DNA of 64,000 nt from Primulina eburnea (GCF_022965805.1 NC_133108.1:37521551-37585550), one strand, 5' to 3'; positions 11,058-22,930 are shown, counted from the first letter of the stretch. Numbers and translations: made by a program. The notes: generated from the letters alone by a model not told the origin.

Positions 11058-11075
11058 TTCCCACAGACGGCGCCA
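11058..11075 (-). other. Primer binding site (PBS) of the Tat element
   Basis: Read on the minus strand, TGGCGCCGTCTGTGGGAA starts two bases after the 5' LTR end (...ATCA). The tggcgccgt... form is the usual PBS type of many plant Ty3/gypsy elements. It fixes the LTR boundary and the transcription direction. Confidence 0.85.
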
Positions 11076-11076
11076 A

Positions 11077-11772
11077 TGATAAGATCCCGCTGAAATGGGC
11101 GAGCCGGGTAAGGAGCTCCAACGGATCAAATCAACAATTTATAGTGTTGTTTAGGAAAATGAACAAGGTAGATGGCTTCGATCGTGACCTGCAAACAATG
11201 AAAGGAACTCGTGAATGGGCGCCGGAGGAGTGTCCGGCGTGGCCACTCCGATGCTTAAGTCAGCAGGTTATAAGATGATGAACTCGAGCAATATTTGAGG
11301 AAAAATACGTAGAGTGCTTAAAGTTCAAAGGTTTTTTTCAGGATCATTAAATAAAATTAATACCTGCTATTTATAGGAGAGGAATGGGTAGTTACCTCGA
11401 TTCTCGTGTCATCTACTAAGTCGGTTTACCATGCTAGCTTCTGATAACTTCTCGGACACTCCAAACCCAAGTTGTTCTGGAGGATTGGACTACTTGCAAT
11501 GCTCACACTCGAGTGCGGTTCACTTATCGAGGTAGCACCATTCTCGAGGTTGCCCAAGTGGTTGTGCAGCTGGGAGCTATGCCCGGGAAGGTGAGAAGCA
11601 CCTGGCTAACTTTATGAGGACTCGGGCTACTGGTAAAGGACTGCGGATAAAGCCACCACACCCGGGAAGGGGAGATTTACCCGGGCGTCCATAAAACGAT
11701 CCGGTACCCTGGGTTGTATATACGGGTATCCGGTGAACGAACCCATATCCTTATAGGGGTATCAGAAACACA
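11077..11772 (-). repeat. 5' LTR of the Tat element (about 696 bp)
   Basis: The inner edge is set by the PBS: the plus strand reads tgataagatcccgctg from 11077. The outer edge is placed at ...aaacaca (11772), so on the minus strand the LTR runs TGTGTTTC...TTATCA. It contains a TATA box and, downstream, the R/U5 text gacttaagcatcggagtgg...ttgcaggtc that is common in plant gypsy LTRs. The outer edge is less certain because the second LTR is not in the window for comparison. Confidence 0.75.
11367..11376 (-). promoter_or_regulatory. LTR TATA box
   Basis: Minus-strand ctataaatag lies inside the LTR, about 290 bases before the PBS. This is the expected position for the U3 promoter that drives the element's RNA. 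Confidence 0.7.
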
Positions 11773-12664
11773 TAAAAAAAATCAAATTTACAGGATAAAA
11801 TAATATTGAAGGTATACAATACACGTAAATTACTTTTGAAAAATGGGATGAAAAAACAAAGTAGTGAGATGACACAAAATAAAAATAGTTGTCATGTTTA
11901 TGAGTGTTAACAAACCGAATGGAGCTGAATATGCTGAAATTTTTAAATCTTTTGGTTCAAGTTCGATTCTAATCAGGGCTCGAGTTCGAGTTTGACTCGA
12001 AAGATCCGAACATGTTCGTGAGCTATTAGAATTATTGCTCGAAAATAAATAATCAACATATTCAAAATCTATTTATATATCTATATATCTATAAAGATAT
12101 TATATATAATATATCAAACTAGCTAGCGAGCTAGCTAGCGGCTCGCTAACTATCTCGAATTCGAATGAATACTTTTCGAGCCAGATAAAAAATTTCGCAA
12201 ACCGGCCCATTTTGTTTACACCTCAAGTCATGCCAACTACTTTGTCACATACTCATAATCTCATATGGATGAGATATCACAATCACACATCCTCAAAATG
12301 TGATGATCTTGTCGCCGGCATGATCCTCTATCCATTAGCGTCGTGAATTTAGAGATGACTTTTATCGATTCAGTGGTGGCCCTAGTGATGTATAACTTTG
12401 CCCCGCAAGTTAAGCAGTGACCCCACCCACGTAACACTCTGTCCCGCATAACACTTAGTTTTCACTGTTTCGGTTGATGATTGCCTCTGATACCATTATG
12501 TCGCATCCGAGCCCAGATCTGTGCAAGCACAACTTCACAATAGGTCTAATAGAAAATATTTTGTATCCTTCATTCTTTTACTAAGATAAATAACTAAAGA
12601 TGCTATAGTAGTGCATTGTAATTCTTTATTAACTTATAATCGGATCGATATGGAATGAGATAAC
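11773..12664. other. AT-rich intergenic DNA with decayed repeat text
   Basis: No gene is visible. A palindromic ctagctagcgagctagctag lies at about 12118-12137. A minus-strand TGGTATCAGAG (12495-12485) resembles a tRNA-Met primer site, which hints at an old copia-type or non-autonomous LTR element, but no coding domain supports it. Confidence 0.4.
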
Positions 12665-14000
12665 TGTGGGGACCCGGACGCTAATCATATTCTTAATCGT
12701 CATTGGGACTAATTAATCAATTAGAGTAATCAGGGTCTAATTTTTTTTTTAAAATGCGGAAAGTAATGGAATCAAACTCCTATACATATCAGTATAAAAA
12801 TATAAATCTGATAAATTATACAATCATACATACTCAGGTTCAACAACTACTATCAAGTGTTCAAACCCTAGCTAGCTCTAATCCAAGTTTGGTATCACCA
12901 CTCTAATCTCGATCTGTCTTCACCTCTGTGACCCTGAACCTATCCCACCTGTTGCCATGCATACATACAAACAAGACAACAGCCGGATAACTCCGGTGAG
13001 ATATAAATATCCCAGTATAAACAATGTATGAAATGCAATAATATAAAACATATATAAAAGCATAAACAAACATCAAAACATGTATCTAATCTGACTACAT
13101 GAATCAATGACTCGTGATCTAATCTTATCTTATCTCAATTCTAGGGATCCCAATCTAATTTAGACTTTGGTATGCTGTATCAAGTGTCTGAGATAGACGT
13201 CGATCTACATCTAAGGCTCTTCGATACACCGTAAGTCTAGAGTCTTATTGGTTCTGAGAAAGACTCGGCGGTTCTGCCCTAGCTAGGCTGATCTGCCCTA
13301 GACTCGGACTCTGACTCTGTTCTAAGTCAATACATGCACATATCAATCTGATAATCTGCAAATATCAACGCAATAAAGTAAAGTATGTGATTTAGGGAAA
13401 CTCAAGTCAAACCTAACTCGAGTTGTGCAATCCCGAATCAACATTTATTTATACCTTTCTTGCTGTCGCTCTGATACAATCGGAGTCTCGATTCAAAATC
13501 TGTCACTGTTCAATCTGACAATGACAATATTAATATTCTGTATCAATATTCTAATCAATTCAAAACATCTCTGTTTTATCAAATTCTGACAGTATAATGG
13601 TACAATCTTGCGATACCAGTGATACCACACCAGTATATACTAATACCAATAACTTATAATTAACCACTGTACAAATCTGACATCACATCTCAGTCAATTT
13701 CATTCCGAAATTCATAACAATTCCATACTCAATCTGTTTCTTAATCTGACTTCGATTCTATGATGTCTACTATGTCAAGAACACCATATATGAATCGTAT
13801 CTGATTCTGGACATAGCATAGTTTCAAATCTTAACAAAACGTAACAAAACTTACGTCCTGTTGTAGCTGTCGTTGCTAGGAACACGGTGCCGTACTCGGA
13901 TTTAAATTTGGACGGACGGATCGAAATATAAAGGCGTAAGGATTTTTGCGGAGATTCTCGGTGCTTCTCTTTTCTTCTTTTTTGAAGAAGTTTTGCATGT

Positions 14001-14076
<76 letters not shown>
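14001..14076. repeat. (TA)n microsatellite inside the solo LTR
   Basis: About 38 TA units with one G interruption near 14020. Open frames reading Tyr-Ile repeats here are artefacts. Confidence 0.97.
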
Positions 14077-14080
<4 letters not shown>

Positions 14081-14124
14081 TTGCATGCCAAGAGAAACGT
14101 GGCAACTTTCCAATTTGCAAGTCT

Positions 14125-14302
14125 CGCGCTCGGGCGGTGGTAAATTACCGCTCGAGCGCGGCCTTCTCTGCCCAAGCATTTTCAAAGTGCACCCTTGGCG
14201 CTCGGGCGGTCAAAACTACCGCCCGAGCGCCAACTCCTCTGCCCATGACAATTTCTTGATGAACACTGGCGCTCGGGCGGTCAAAACTACCGCTCAGGCG
14301 CC
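14125..14302. repeat. Three tandem GC-rich hairpins (71-bp spacing)
   Basis: Hairpin 1 is 14125-14160. Hairpin 2 is 14197-14231, with perfect 14-bp arms GGCGCTCGGGCGGT / ACCGCCCGAGCGCC around a 7-base loop. Hairpin 3 is 14268-14302, with one mismatch in the 3' arm. The loops of 2 and 3 are identical (caaaact). They lie near one end of the solo LTR. Confidence 0.9.
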
Positions 14303-14432
14303 AGACTCTCTGTCCACAAGTTATATCATTCATATGCTTGGTCCGATTTAGTCTCATAATGGCCCGACTATAATCACATCAATTCCAAATTGATAATCTC
14401 ATATTAATCTAATTAAAATCTTGGGCATTACA

Positions 14433-15183
14433 ATAACACATAGCAATAAATATCCATGATAATTGAAAATTATAACACTATATAATTTGGTTAGGCAATC
14501 AATTTAGAGAGACAATATAATATTTAGAATTTTATATTTGAGATTTTTTAATTTTAATTTAAAATTTGTGATTGAAAGTAATATTTATAATTAAAACTTT
14601 GAGAATGAAGAAGAATCGAGGGGGAGGGGTATAATATTTTTATTTTTCATTAATTTATTTTTATATAAAAAAATTATAAATATAGTTTTTTTTTAAAAAA
14701 AAAAACCAAAACTAACAACTAGAGATAAAAGTTGAGGGACGCGGGTGCCACTGATGCTCCGTCTGTCCTTACACAATAACACATAGATAAATTAATTATA
14801 ACTTAGTCTTGAATGACTTTTTGCTGATTAATAACCAACTAAACAAGAACATGCATATGTTGATTTTTGACAATATATTTTTTGTTCTTCTAAAATATGA
14901 TATTATTGTTATCGGGTCATCCATTATAAGCGCTGAAGTTTCTAAGTTTGGAGGAAGAAGACGAAGGGCTAATTTATTGAAAAAGTAAGATTGTATATGT
15001 TGGTGAAAAACCTTGTTAGACGTGGGTTTAAAGAATCTAAAACAGGCGGTAGGACCAAGTCGAGCTAACGTTGAACATTATTTTCTTTAAGAAGATTTTT
15101 ACTCTTTCACGATGTGATAGAATCCTACGTTCTTATTTCAATTTGTGATATCATTATTGGATAAATGAATAATGAAGAGTGAG
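14433..15183. other. AT-rich intergenic DNA
   Basis: No ORF, RNA gene or clear transposon end is seen. There are poly-A/T tracts near 14680-14705. Confidence 0.5.
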
Positions 15184-15313
15184 GAGTTGTAAAGGGAAGT
15201 GGGATGTCTTAATGTGACTTGTCCCACATTGAGAAATTAACCAAGTGAGAGTTGTAGAGGAAAGTTGGATGTCTTAATGTGACTTGTCTCACATTGAGAA
15301 ATTAACCAAGTGA
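15184..15313. repeat. Two-copy tandem repeat, 66-bp unit
   Basis: gatgtcttaatgtgacttgt occurs at 15203 and 15269, and the flanking bases (cacattgagaaattaaccaagtg) are shared. Text of the form 'tcccacattgagaaa' is common near the start of plant copia-type LTRs. Confidence 0.85.
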
Positions 15314-16150
15314 AGTTTCCCTAATAAGCTCCAAGTTGAGACAAGGGTTTGGGCCCCAAGGGGTACCAGAAGTTTTTAGAAGAGGGAAGACGCTAATAAG
15401 ATGTGTCTTGGTGAACACACACACGCGCGCACTCGGCCCGGTTCGGTGCGGTCTTTGACAAGTATTGATCTTTTTAGATCAAATTTAATTTGAGAATAAA
15501 TTTTCAGTCGCAAATTTATGTGCTTGGGCAGAGGTACGCGCGCAGGGGCGCCACATCTCGCGGGATGCGCGCATGTTGCTGGAATTCGAGCATCGGGCCA
15601 GAACATGGCGCGCGCGCCCTACTATGCGCGCAGCATGCTGAGAAAGTGCCTTGCGCGCGGCTGCGCGTTGCAGCGTTGTTTCAGAAAAACATGCGCGTCC
15701 CTTGGCAGTCATGCATCTGTTCTTGGCTAGTTTTGGCTCAACCATTGTATCCCTTGACTAGAATGGTGTCTCTTCGAAGCATCCGGTCTGGAGAGACGTG
15801 TCTCCTCAACACAACCGATGATCATCTATAAATAATCCCTCCATTCATTGTCCAAGGCTGCTGAATTTTTCACTACACTTCTTCTTCACATATTGCTGCA
15901 TCCTTTGCCTTTCGAAATACTTGAAAGTTCAAGCATATATTTGTTCGCTGGTTTCAAGGTTTGTAGTGCTGCAAACTCTTGATAGAAGTCGTTGTATCTT
16001 GGGGATGATTGCTTGTAACGTATAGCACTTTGATACGGGCAATTTCGTCTTGCGGAGAGAGGATTTTCCTTGCCTCGACTTGCTCTAACTGTTGCTGCGT
16101 TTTGTTCGAGTTTCAAGACTTCCAACACATCAAGACATCAAACATATCCA
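15314..16150 (+). repeat. Probable LTR fragment with TATA box
   Basis: The segment has a GC-rich upstream part rich in gcgcgc, then a TATA-like ctataaataatccc (15826-15839) followed by a C/T-rich leader and no long ORF. This promoter-plus-leader layout, next to the 'cccacattg' repeat, fits an LTR of a copia-type element. No paired LTR, TSD or coding domain was found, so the call is tentative. Confidence 0.4.
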
Positions 16151-17184
16151 GGGTAATATCCAACTAACAATCATCACTATCAATAACAAGTTTTACCACC
16201 ACAAAATGTTCCGAACTCTCTTTTGAATATTGGATCTCAATTTATTGTTGTTGTTGTTAACATGGAGAAATCATTGATCCATGAAAATTTGCACCATTTC
16301 ATGAAATAGTTTTGCCTGGAAAATGCTCATGCAATGTCCACGACGCCTAGGCGTCTCTCATTTTGCTTGGCTGCAACAGTTGACTTGTGGACCCTTCTTT
16401 ATTAATGATTTAGATGAAGTTGTTATGATCAGTTTGAAGGTTTAAGTGTTTAGAAGAGGGGTTGAATAAACACTTTGAGATGCTGAGTTTTTGATAATAG
16501 TGAATTAGTTTAGCGACAAATTGATTCCAATGATCTTGTTGTCGATATCAGTCAGTTAACTAGTTTAAATGAGGAATAAACCAACTGATAGATTGAATAC
16601 TCAACGGATAACTGAAACAAAGAACACAAAGATTTTATGGATGTTCGGAGGCTTCAAATACTCCTACGTCACCATTTATATCAGAAGGATATGTTTTTCA
16701 CTAAAAGACTTTGATTAATTACAGAAGCTGTAATAATCCACTTCAGTTTGAACTTAGACACTGCCAAATTGAAACTCTTAGTTCCCTTTACAATTTATTA
16801 GCATACAACTGATTTTCTTTCTTAGCACAACTGATCTTAGAAGATAAAATACAACAGCATAAGGTGCTAGTACTTTAGTTCAGATGATAGCCTTAAAGCC
16901 ATGAATGTTTATGTGAAATGTGAGCTTTTTGTATGGTTTTCTTTGTTTTACTTTTAGTTAAATAATATTACATAAATAAAGAATAAATCTTTGAGCCTTG
17001 ACAAATTTATAATTTTGTAAACTTCATTATTGCATTTGGTAATTTATAAAATAATAAAATTAAACTTAAAATACTCTTTCTGTGGATCGATCTCGTACTT
17101 AAAAAATATATTATTTGCAGACAACCTATGAATTATAATTCAAGCACTAGCACTTCCATACTCAATCGATATCTTAGACCTAAA
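16151..17184. other. AT-rich intergenic DNA, probably old retroelement text
   Basis: No ORF above background. Phrases such as 'gttcggaggcttcaaatac' at about 16644 look like plant LTR-element sequence, but I cannot place the ends. Confidence 0.35.
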
Positions 17185-18000
17185 ATATCCTAGGTTGTCG
17201 TATCAGTATGTGCCATATGATCACGCCGTTTCTTTCGGTACCCAATCGTCCAAGAAACATGGCTAAGCAGCCCTTACTACTTCAAGGCATATATCAAAGG
17301 ATACTCATGCTCAACATGACATGCAAATGCCGCATAAATATCATGTCGTGACAATAAAACATGCATCATACGAAAAGTAAAATACAAAACATCATAATAC
17401 ATAATCAATTGGATATCTCTGTCGGTACTTGCATACCTCTACTATAATCTTGAATCCCTACTCTCCAAGCCTAGACAATATGACCAAAAACAATATTATA
17501 CTATAATCATTATTGATAACTTAAAATCTATCTCCCAATTATAGCCAAGGCCCTTGGACATACTTTCGTCCGCCGATAGCCCTTAGCCTTGCCGCTCGAT
17601 CTTTGAGTTGCCGATTACTCCGGGAGAGTTTTGCAACTCATACAACATTAGGGAATAGCTGGAAACCCCATATGTTCTAGAAACAATAGACTAAGCTTGA
17701 GAGGTGTTCTTGGAAATGAATCCCGAGTGACCTATTTATAGGTGGAGTTTGGAAGATCCGAACTGGCTTCAGACATACTTGCCATGCTCGCTTTGACACC
17801 TCATCGAACAAGTAAGATTGGAAGCTTTGATCTTGAAAGGTCTGAACTATTGTATGTTGATGTTCGTTATATGCGTTGCTTCTTTTTTGGCTGCAAGGGT
17901 TCAGAAGGTCTGATCCTAGGTTCGGAACGTCCGAATAGACTGGTAGTTCTGAATTGCTTTGTGATATTTTTGAACCGCGACTAATGTCTTTTTAAGTTTC
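17185..18000 (-). repeat. LTR-like repeat fragment
   Basis: The segment carries a minus-strand TATA box (ctataaatagg, about 17742-17732) and an imperfect dyad ggttcggaacgtccgaa near 17921. No protein domain is visible. The arrangement resembles the U3 part of a gypsy LTR, but the ends cannot be set from this copy alone. Confidence 0.35.
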
Positions 18001-18922
18001 AAGTTATTACACTTTGATATGAAGATCACTCTTGTATTCTGGATCTTGTGAACAACTAAGTACTTTGATCTTGATCTATTGAGCACTGGTGCACTGATCT
18101 CTCGTTTTCTGGTATGATATTTGACCTTAGCTCTGATCTTGATTTGACTGCATGAAACAAGTTAGTTCAAAAGTGTTTTAAGTATTGTTAATATCCAAAA
18201 CTAGATTTTATCTTATAATTTCAACGTGCTTTTCCGACGCTTAAAGTAAAAGACAGGAGAAAAGAGAGGTGATAACAAATTAAAGAATATAATAAAGTCC
18301 TCAAACTTTGTTTTTATAAGAATGAAAGTGGAGACACATAAGTATTATGTTTTTCCAGCTATAGGGCGCGCCAGGTCGAGCTAGGACACCAGCACATCTC
18401 TCATCTCCTTCGTCACTTAGCAGCATACTTCATAACTCCTAAACAATCATCATGTTACACCTCATGACTAGAACACTCAGCTATCCTCTGGTTACCAACT
18501 TTCCCATCTACGGCGATCTAATAGATGGGAGCTCGCCTACTAGGGTCGAGCTCCATCCACGACCCCAACGCACCATTGGGTTCCCTAGCACATTTCCTAG
18601 CTACATGCCAATTGATGCTTACCTTAATGGGCTGGTCCTGTTGTTCAACCCTTGTTATTTGGACATAAGAACAACACGTTGGACTTAATTAAGCATGTGA
18701 TAAGCTCACTTGTAAAATATCAATAATGAAAGTATAGACTTAAATTTATGAACAAACCAACAAATGGCCGGACGTAAAGCCTACATTTATGAACAAACCT
18801 ACATTTATAGATAAAGGACCAAAATCAATCATAATTACTTGTAAAATTTGCCAATTACGTATTATTATTATTATTATAAAATCGTCTGTATATTTTTTTA
18901 TATATATATTTTCTTGGATCGA

Positions 18923-18925
<3 letters not shown>
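18001..18925. other. Intergenic DNA without a recognisable gene
   Basis: The frame at 18452-18688 is short with no domain. The text gggcgcgccaggtcgagctagg near 18364 is GC-rich for its surroundings and may be a repeat remnant. Confidence 0.4.

Positions 18926-18985
<60 letters not shown>
18926..18985. repeat. (AT)30 microsatellite
   Basis: Uninterrupted AT dinucleotides. Predicted Tyr-Ile peptides across it are artefacts. Confidence 0.97.
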
Positions 18986-18987
<2 letters not shown>

Positions 18988-19317
18988 CATGTATTCTTAT
19001 ACCTCTTATTCGATCGACACTTGTGAAACAAGAATCGATGGATTTATCCCAAATCGACCAATTTAAATGTAAATGTGGGGAAACACTATAAGATGTTGGT
19101 CATTGAATAAAGTGTAGTCTTTCTTTTATATTAGATTACCGATCCCTCCACTAACTAAAAGACACCAATATAAAGCCAAAAGATGTCGACTTGAGAAATT
19201 ACTCGATTACCACCAATTTACCATATCATGGAGTAACTGTTATCTTTAACACATGTCTTGAATATTCAATGGCCACTAACTCAAAATACTAGAAAAGCAT
19301 ATATAGCATAAAAAGTT

Positions 19318-19468
19318 GTGTCTCAAGGATCGTATTTTGTGAGACGATCTTTTATTTGGGTCATCCATGAAAAAATATTATTTTTTATGCTAAGAGTATT
19401 ACTTTTTAATGTAAATATTGGTAGGATGAACCTGTCTCACAGATAAAAATTCGTGAGACCGTCTCACA
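19318..19468 (+). mobile_element. MITE copy 1 (same family as 24480, 32725 and 46980)
   Basis: The block runs tgtctcaaggatcgtattttg...tcgtgagaccgtctcaca and shares the core 'ttatttgggtcatccatgaaaaa' and 'tgctaagagtattac' with the other copies. No clear target duplication remains, so this is the most decayed copy or its ends have been altered. Confidence 0.75.
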
Positions 19469-19700
19469 ATGAACTTAATCTCGGGGAAGAGGTATATTTT
19501 AATCTACACAACACACATTATTGGACTCGAACACAAGATTCAAAGTTTCGGAGCATCAGCCTTATCGTAGACCTAAAGATCCTCGTCGTTCGAAATAAAT
19601 TTTACGTAAGAGGGATATGAGAGAAATGATGCATTTTAAAAATATGAGAGGGTAAAAAAAGATTAACTATTAGTATGAGGGCGCAAACTGCAATTTAGCT

Positions 19701-19708
19701 TTATATAG
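19701..19708 (+). promoter_or_regulatory. TATA box candidate of the CCCH/ankyrin gene
   Basis: ttatatag lies in a gene-proximal region about 1.06 kb before the start codon. A GA/CT-rich stretch follows, typical of a plant 5' UTR. The gap up to 20762 is long and T-rich with no ORF. A 5' UTR intron ending just before the start codon, for example at ...tccttgaag (20740), is likely but unproven. Confidence 0.45.
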
Positions 19709-20761
19709 AGAAGACACGAGAGACTGAGGGCAGGCCACGGCGGGCAGAAAACATAAATAAACGTAGGAAATGGTTAAGAAAAAAGAGCGAAAGAGTAGAA
19801 AAGCATCTGCCCTTCTTGTCACTTCGACTTCTTTGTTCTCTCCACTTACTCTTCTTTTCTCTAGATCTGTGAATAACCAGGCCCTTACAAAGCTAACTCC
19901 TCCATCTTTACAGTTTTTTGGGTCTGTATATACTAAAAAGTGAATATTTCGCTGCTCTTGGTGATGGGGTCACTGGGTTTTTTTCATCTATTTTTTTCCT
20001 GGTACTGAGTTTTTGTTTGTTTTCTAGTTTCGGTTGCTTTTGTTTTGCTTGAATATGTGATAAATTCGTGAACTCGCTGCTAGCGAGCTAAATGTACTGG
20101 TGTAAGTATTCTGATGCTGGCAAGGTTCCGATTTTGGTTTCCTTTGTTTTTTGCTGCGCAAGAATCTGATATAAGTCCAGATATCTGATTTTAAATTCAT
20201 GGGCATGCATCATAAAAAGGGTTGCGTTGTTTATATCCCTTTATTTTCTTTCTCAATTTTTTTTCCCTGGGGTTGAACTTTGACTTTATGAGAAAGGGTT
20301 GGATTTCTTGGCCGCCGGTTTCTTGTTGAACCATCCAAACTGGCAGTAAGATCGAGGCTTATTTTACTATTTTGATATTGTTATTTTGGGATGGCTCGAT
20401 TATTTTGTTCTCGTATATATGACGGGTAGTTTTTGCTGTTAAAGTGCGGTGACCCCTGCCCCTTTTTAATCTTATATCCTCGTGCATCAATGAAATCTAC
20501 GACCCTTTCTAATTCTGGATGTTACTATAAAGTTAGTTTTCATTTTTAAATTTCTTGTGTTTAACTCTTGTGTGCCTTTATTGTTTATTGTTTTGGGCGA
20601 TCTTGGTGGACTAATTTTCATGTCTATCTATGAACTGTATGTTATTTAGGAATTTTGTTGTTATTCCTGAATTTATTGTTGCTGTTCTTTTTCTCTTTGT
20701 GTTCTGATATCAAGATTTCTTTGTTTTTGCCTCCTTGAAGTTGAAGACTAAAAATGAAAGC

Positions 20762-22930
20762 ATGTGCAAAATAGATTGGTTAGGGCCTGGAGGTGTATCA
20801 ATTCCCGTTTACTTTGACATTAGAAGAGACAGTGTGATAATGGATTCCAATCTCTATGTTGAAACACTAGATTCTTTTCATAACTTGCTTGAAGTTGCTG
20901 CGAACAATGATGTTGAGGGCTTTGAAAGGTTCTTGGATCAATTAGCATCTAGAGTTGATGAGGTCGGAGCGTGGTATGGACGACAAAAAGGCTCGAATCA
21001 AATAGTTTTGCAGCAAAGGACTCCCTTGATGGTGGCTGCGACTTACGGTAGCTTTGATGTTGTGAAACTGATTGTATCTTTACCTGATGTTGACATGAAT
21101 AGGTCATGTGGTGTCGACAAGAGCACTGCTCTTCACTGTGCTGCATCCAGTGGGTCGGCATATGCTGTTGATGTCGTAAAACTACTCTTGGCCTCGGGTG
21201 CCGATCCTAATATAGCTGATGCCGATGGGCTGTTACCTTTTGATGTTATTGTTGTATCCCCGAAGTTTCCGGAAATGAAAAATTCCCTTCAAATGATGCT
21301 CGCAACGGATATGATGTTTGAGAAAGCACACAACCTTAGGGTGTCAATTGAAACTCCAGATTCTCCACCATTTTCACCGGCCCATGGACATGAATCCCTG
21401 TTTTCCCCCTCCCAACTGGCACCTTCTCCAAAGAGTGCAAGATTTCATGACATTCCCATGCCATCTGCACCAGAGAAGAAAGAATACCCAGTTGACCCTT
21501 CTTTACCTGACATCAAGAATGGCATCTACTCAACTGACGAGTTTAGGATGTTTTCTTTCAAGGTGCGGCCCTGTTCTCGTGCCTATTCACACGATTGGAC
21601 CGAGTGCCCATTTGTTCACCCAGGTGAAAATGCTCGGCGGAGGGATCCAAGGAAGTATCATTACAGCTGTGTGCCCTGTCCCGATTTCCGCAAGGGGGCC
21701 TGTCGAAGGGGGGATATGTGTGAATATGCTCATGGTGTTTTCGAGAGCTGGCTCCACCCAGCACATTATAGGACTCGGCTATGCAAAGATGGTACAAGTT
21801 GCAACAGAAGAGTTTGTTTTTTCGCCCACACGCAGGATGAACTTCGACCATTATACGTCTCTACTGGTTCTGCTATTCCGTCTCCTCGATCAAATACCTC
21901 AGCTGCTAATGCCATGGATTTTGCTGCAGCGATGAGCCTTTTACCGGGTTCACCCTCGATTCCTATGATGTCACCATCTCCATTTTCTCCTCCTATTTCT
22001 CCATCGACTAATGGGATTTCGAGCACGGGTTGGCAGAGTCAACATAACGTTCCATTGCTGCACTTGCCCGGAAGTAATCTCCAGTCCAGTCGGTTGCGAT
22101 CATCTCTGAATGCTAGAGATATCCTCACTGAAGGCTCGAGTTTTTTTCCAGAAGTTGATGTCCAACAGCAGCAGCAGCTCTTGAATGAGCTATCTCTTCT
22201 GCAGAATTCGAGTATTAGTACCAATTTGTTGAACCGATCTACTCATCCAAAAATGCCAAGTCCTTCAAATCTGGAGGATATATTTTCTGCAGAGAATTCT
22301 CCTAGATATTCCGATCAGGCATTTGGTTCAACGGTGTTTTCGCCTTCACACAAAGCAGCGGCCCTTTATCAATTCCAGCAACAGCAACAAAGCATGCTAT
22401 CTCCAATCAGAACTAACTTTTCACCAAGAAACATCGATCACTCTCTGCTGAAAACACCTATACGTGTTCCGTCTCCTGGGAGATTGTCACCTCGAAGTAT
22501 AGAGCCAATATCGCCAATGAGTGCTCGAACATCGTTGCTAGCTCAACGTGAGAAGCTACATCAACCGTTTCGAAGTCTTAGCTCACGTGAACTTGGTTCT
22601 AATGTTGCAGCAGCCGATGCTTCTTCAGAAGACACTTGGCCCAATTGGGTCTCCCCTAATGGTGCACCAGAGTGGTCAGTCCATGCTGATGAGTTTGGGA
22701 AGATAAAGAGATCTTTGTCATCCGAGCTTCTCAACAATGGGGAGGAGCCGGATTTATCATGGGTTCAGTCACTTGTCAAAGAATCTGGTCATGATATGAA
22801 CGAAAATTCCGTAGCTGGTACATCCATGAGTATGGGTGAGAATCTGAGTAACCAGATGGAAGAAATTGATGAATCTGTTTTGGGCGCATGGCTTGAGCAA
22901 ATGCAGCTTGATCAGCTGATGGCTCAATAA
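20762..22930 (+). CDS. CCCH zinc-finger protein with ankyrin repeats (C3H30/OXS2-like, RR-TZF)
   Basis: One uninterrupted 722-aa ORF. I start it at ATG 20762 (MCKIDWLGPGG); the open frame extends nine codons upstream but has no ATG there. Ankyrin repeats span about residues 85-160 (RTPLMVAATYGSFDVVKLIV, TALHCAASSGS, VVKLLLASGADPN). The arginine-rich tandem zinc finger follows: an upstream C271...C282...H286 unit, then C306-X7-C314-X5-C320-X3-H324 and C341-X5-C347-X4-C352-X3-H356. The C-terminal half is Ser/Pro-rich with a short glutamine run near residue 470. Length and order match the plant RR-TZF group that includes Arabidopsis At2g41900. Members bind RNA or DNA, shuttle between cytoplasm and nucleus and act in stress responses. 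Role here is inferred by family. Confidence 0.93.
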   Translation: MCKIDWLGPGGVSIPVYFDIRRDSVIMDSNLYVETLDSFHNLLEVAANNDVEGFERFLDQLASRVDEVGAWYGRQKGSNQIVLQQRTPLMVAATYGSFDVVKLIVSLPDVDMNRSCGVDKSTALHCAASSGSAYAVDVVKLLLASGADPNIADADGLLPFDVIVVSPKFPEMKNSLQMMLATDMMFEKAHNLRVSIETPDSPPFSPAHGHESLFSPSQLAPSPKSARFHDIPMPSAPEKKEYPVDPSLPDIKNGIYSTDEFRMFSFKVRPCSRAYSHDWTECPFVHPGENARRRDPRKYHYSCVPCPDFRKGACRRGDMCEYAHGVFESWLHPAHYRTRLCKDGTSCNRRVCFFAHTQDELRPLYVSTGSAIPSPRSNTSAANAMDFAAAMSLLPGSPSIPMMSPSPFSPPISPSTNGISSTGWQSQHNVPLLHLPGSNLQSSRLRSSLNARDILTEGSSFFPEVDVQQQQQLLNELSLLQNSSISTNLLNRSTHPKMPSPSNLEDIFSAENSPRYSDQAFGSTVFSPSHKAAALYQFQQQQQSMLSPIRTNFSPRNIDHSLLKTPIRVPSPGRLSPRSIEPISPMSARTSLLAQREKLHQPFRSLSSRELGSNVAAADASSEDTWPNWVSPNGAPEWSVHADEFGKIKRSLSSELLNNGEEPDLSWVQSLVKESGHDMNENSVAGTSMSMGENLSNQMEEIDESVLGAWLEQMQLDQLMAQ

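Larger units (their letters stand above)
1..11772 (-). mobile_element. Ty3/gypsy LTR retrotransposon, Tat lineage (Retand-like), 3' LTR outside window
   Basis: Read on the minus strand, the order is 5' LTR (11772-11077), primer binding site, gag, protease-RT, RNase H, a second RNase H, integrase, a 103-bp tandem array, then an ORF in the opposite direction. A second RNase H, extra antisense ORFs and tandem repeats between pol and the 3' LTR are known features of Tat-lineage elements, including Retand of Silene. No copy of the LTR at 11077-11772 is seen near the low-coordinate end, so the element runs off the window or is truncated there. The pol frame is broken at about 8162 and around 6990-7045, so this copy should not be autonomous. 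Assigning 1-1760 to the same element is inference. Confidence 0.85.
12665..14432 (-). mobile_element. Solo LTR (1768 bp) with perfect 5-bp target duplication
   Basis: The block starts TGTGGGGACCC and ends GGCATTACA, that is TG...CA. It is flanked on both sides by ATAAC (12660-12664 and 14433-14437). That matches the 5-bp target duplication of LTR retrotransposons. There is no gag or pol inside, so it is a solo LTR left by recombination between two LTRs. Read on the minus strand it begins TGTAATGCCC and ends GGGTCCCCACA, forms common in chromovirus-type gypsy LTRs; I infer this orientation. It contains a long TA tract and three GC-rich hairpins. Confidence 0.85.

Noticed and set aside
12481..12500. 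tRNA-Met primer site on the minus strand as evidence of a copia element
   Set aside because: No gag/pol or LTR pair nearby; an 11-base match alone is not enough.
13876..14259. Frames encoding long Tyr-Ile runs
   Set aside because: Direct translation of the TA microsatellite.
15490..15831. 113-aa plus-strand frame
   Set aside because: GC-rich LTR-like text, no domain, interrupted by a TATA-like element at its end.
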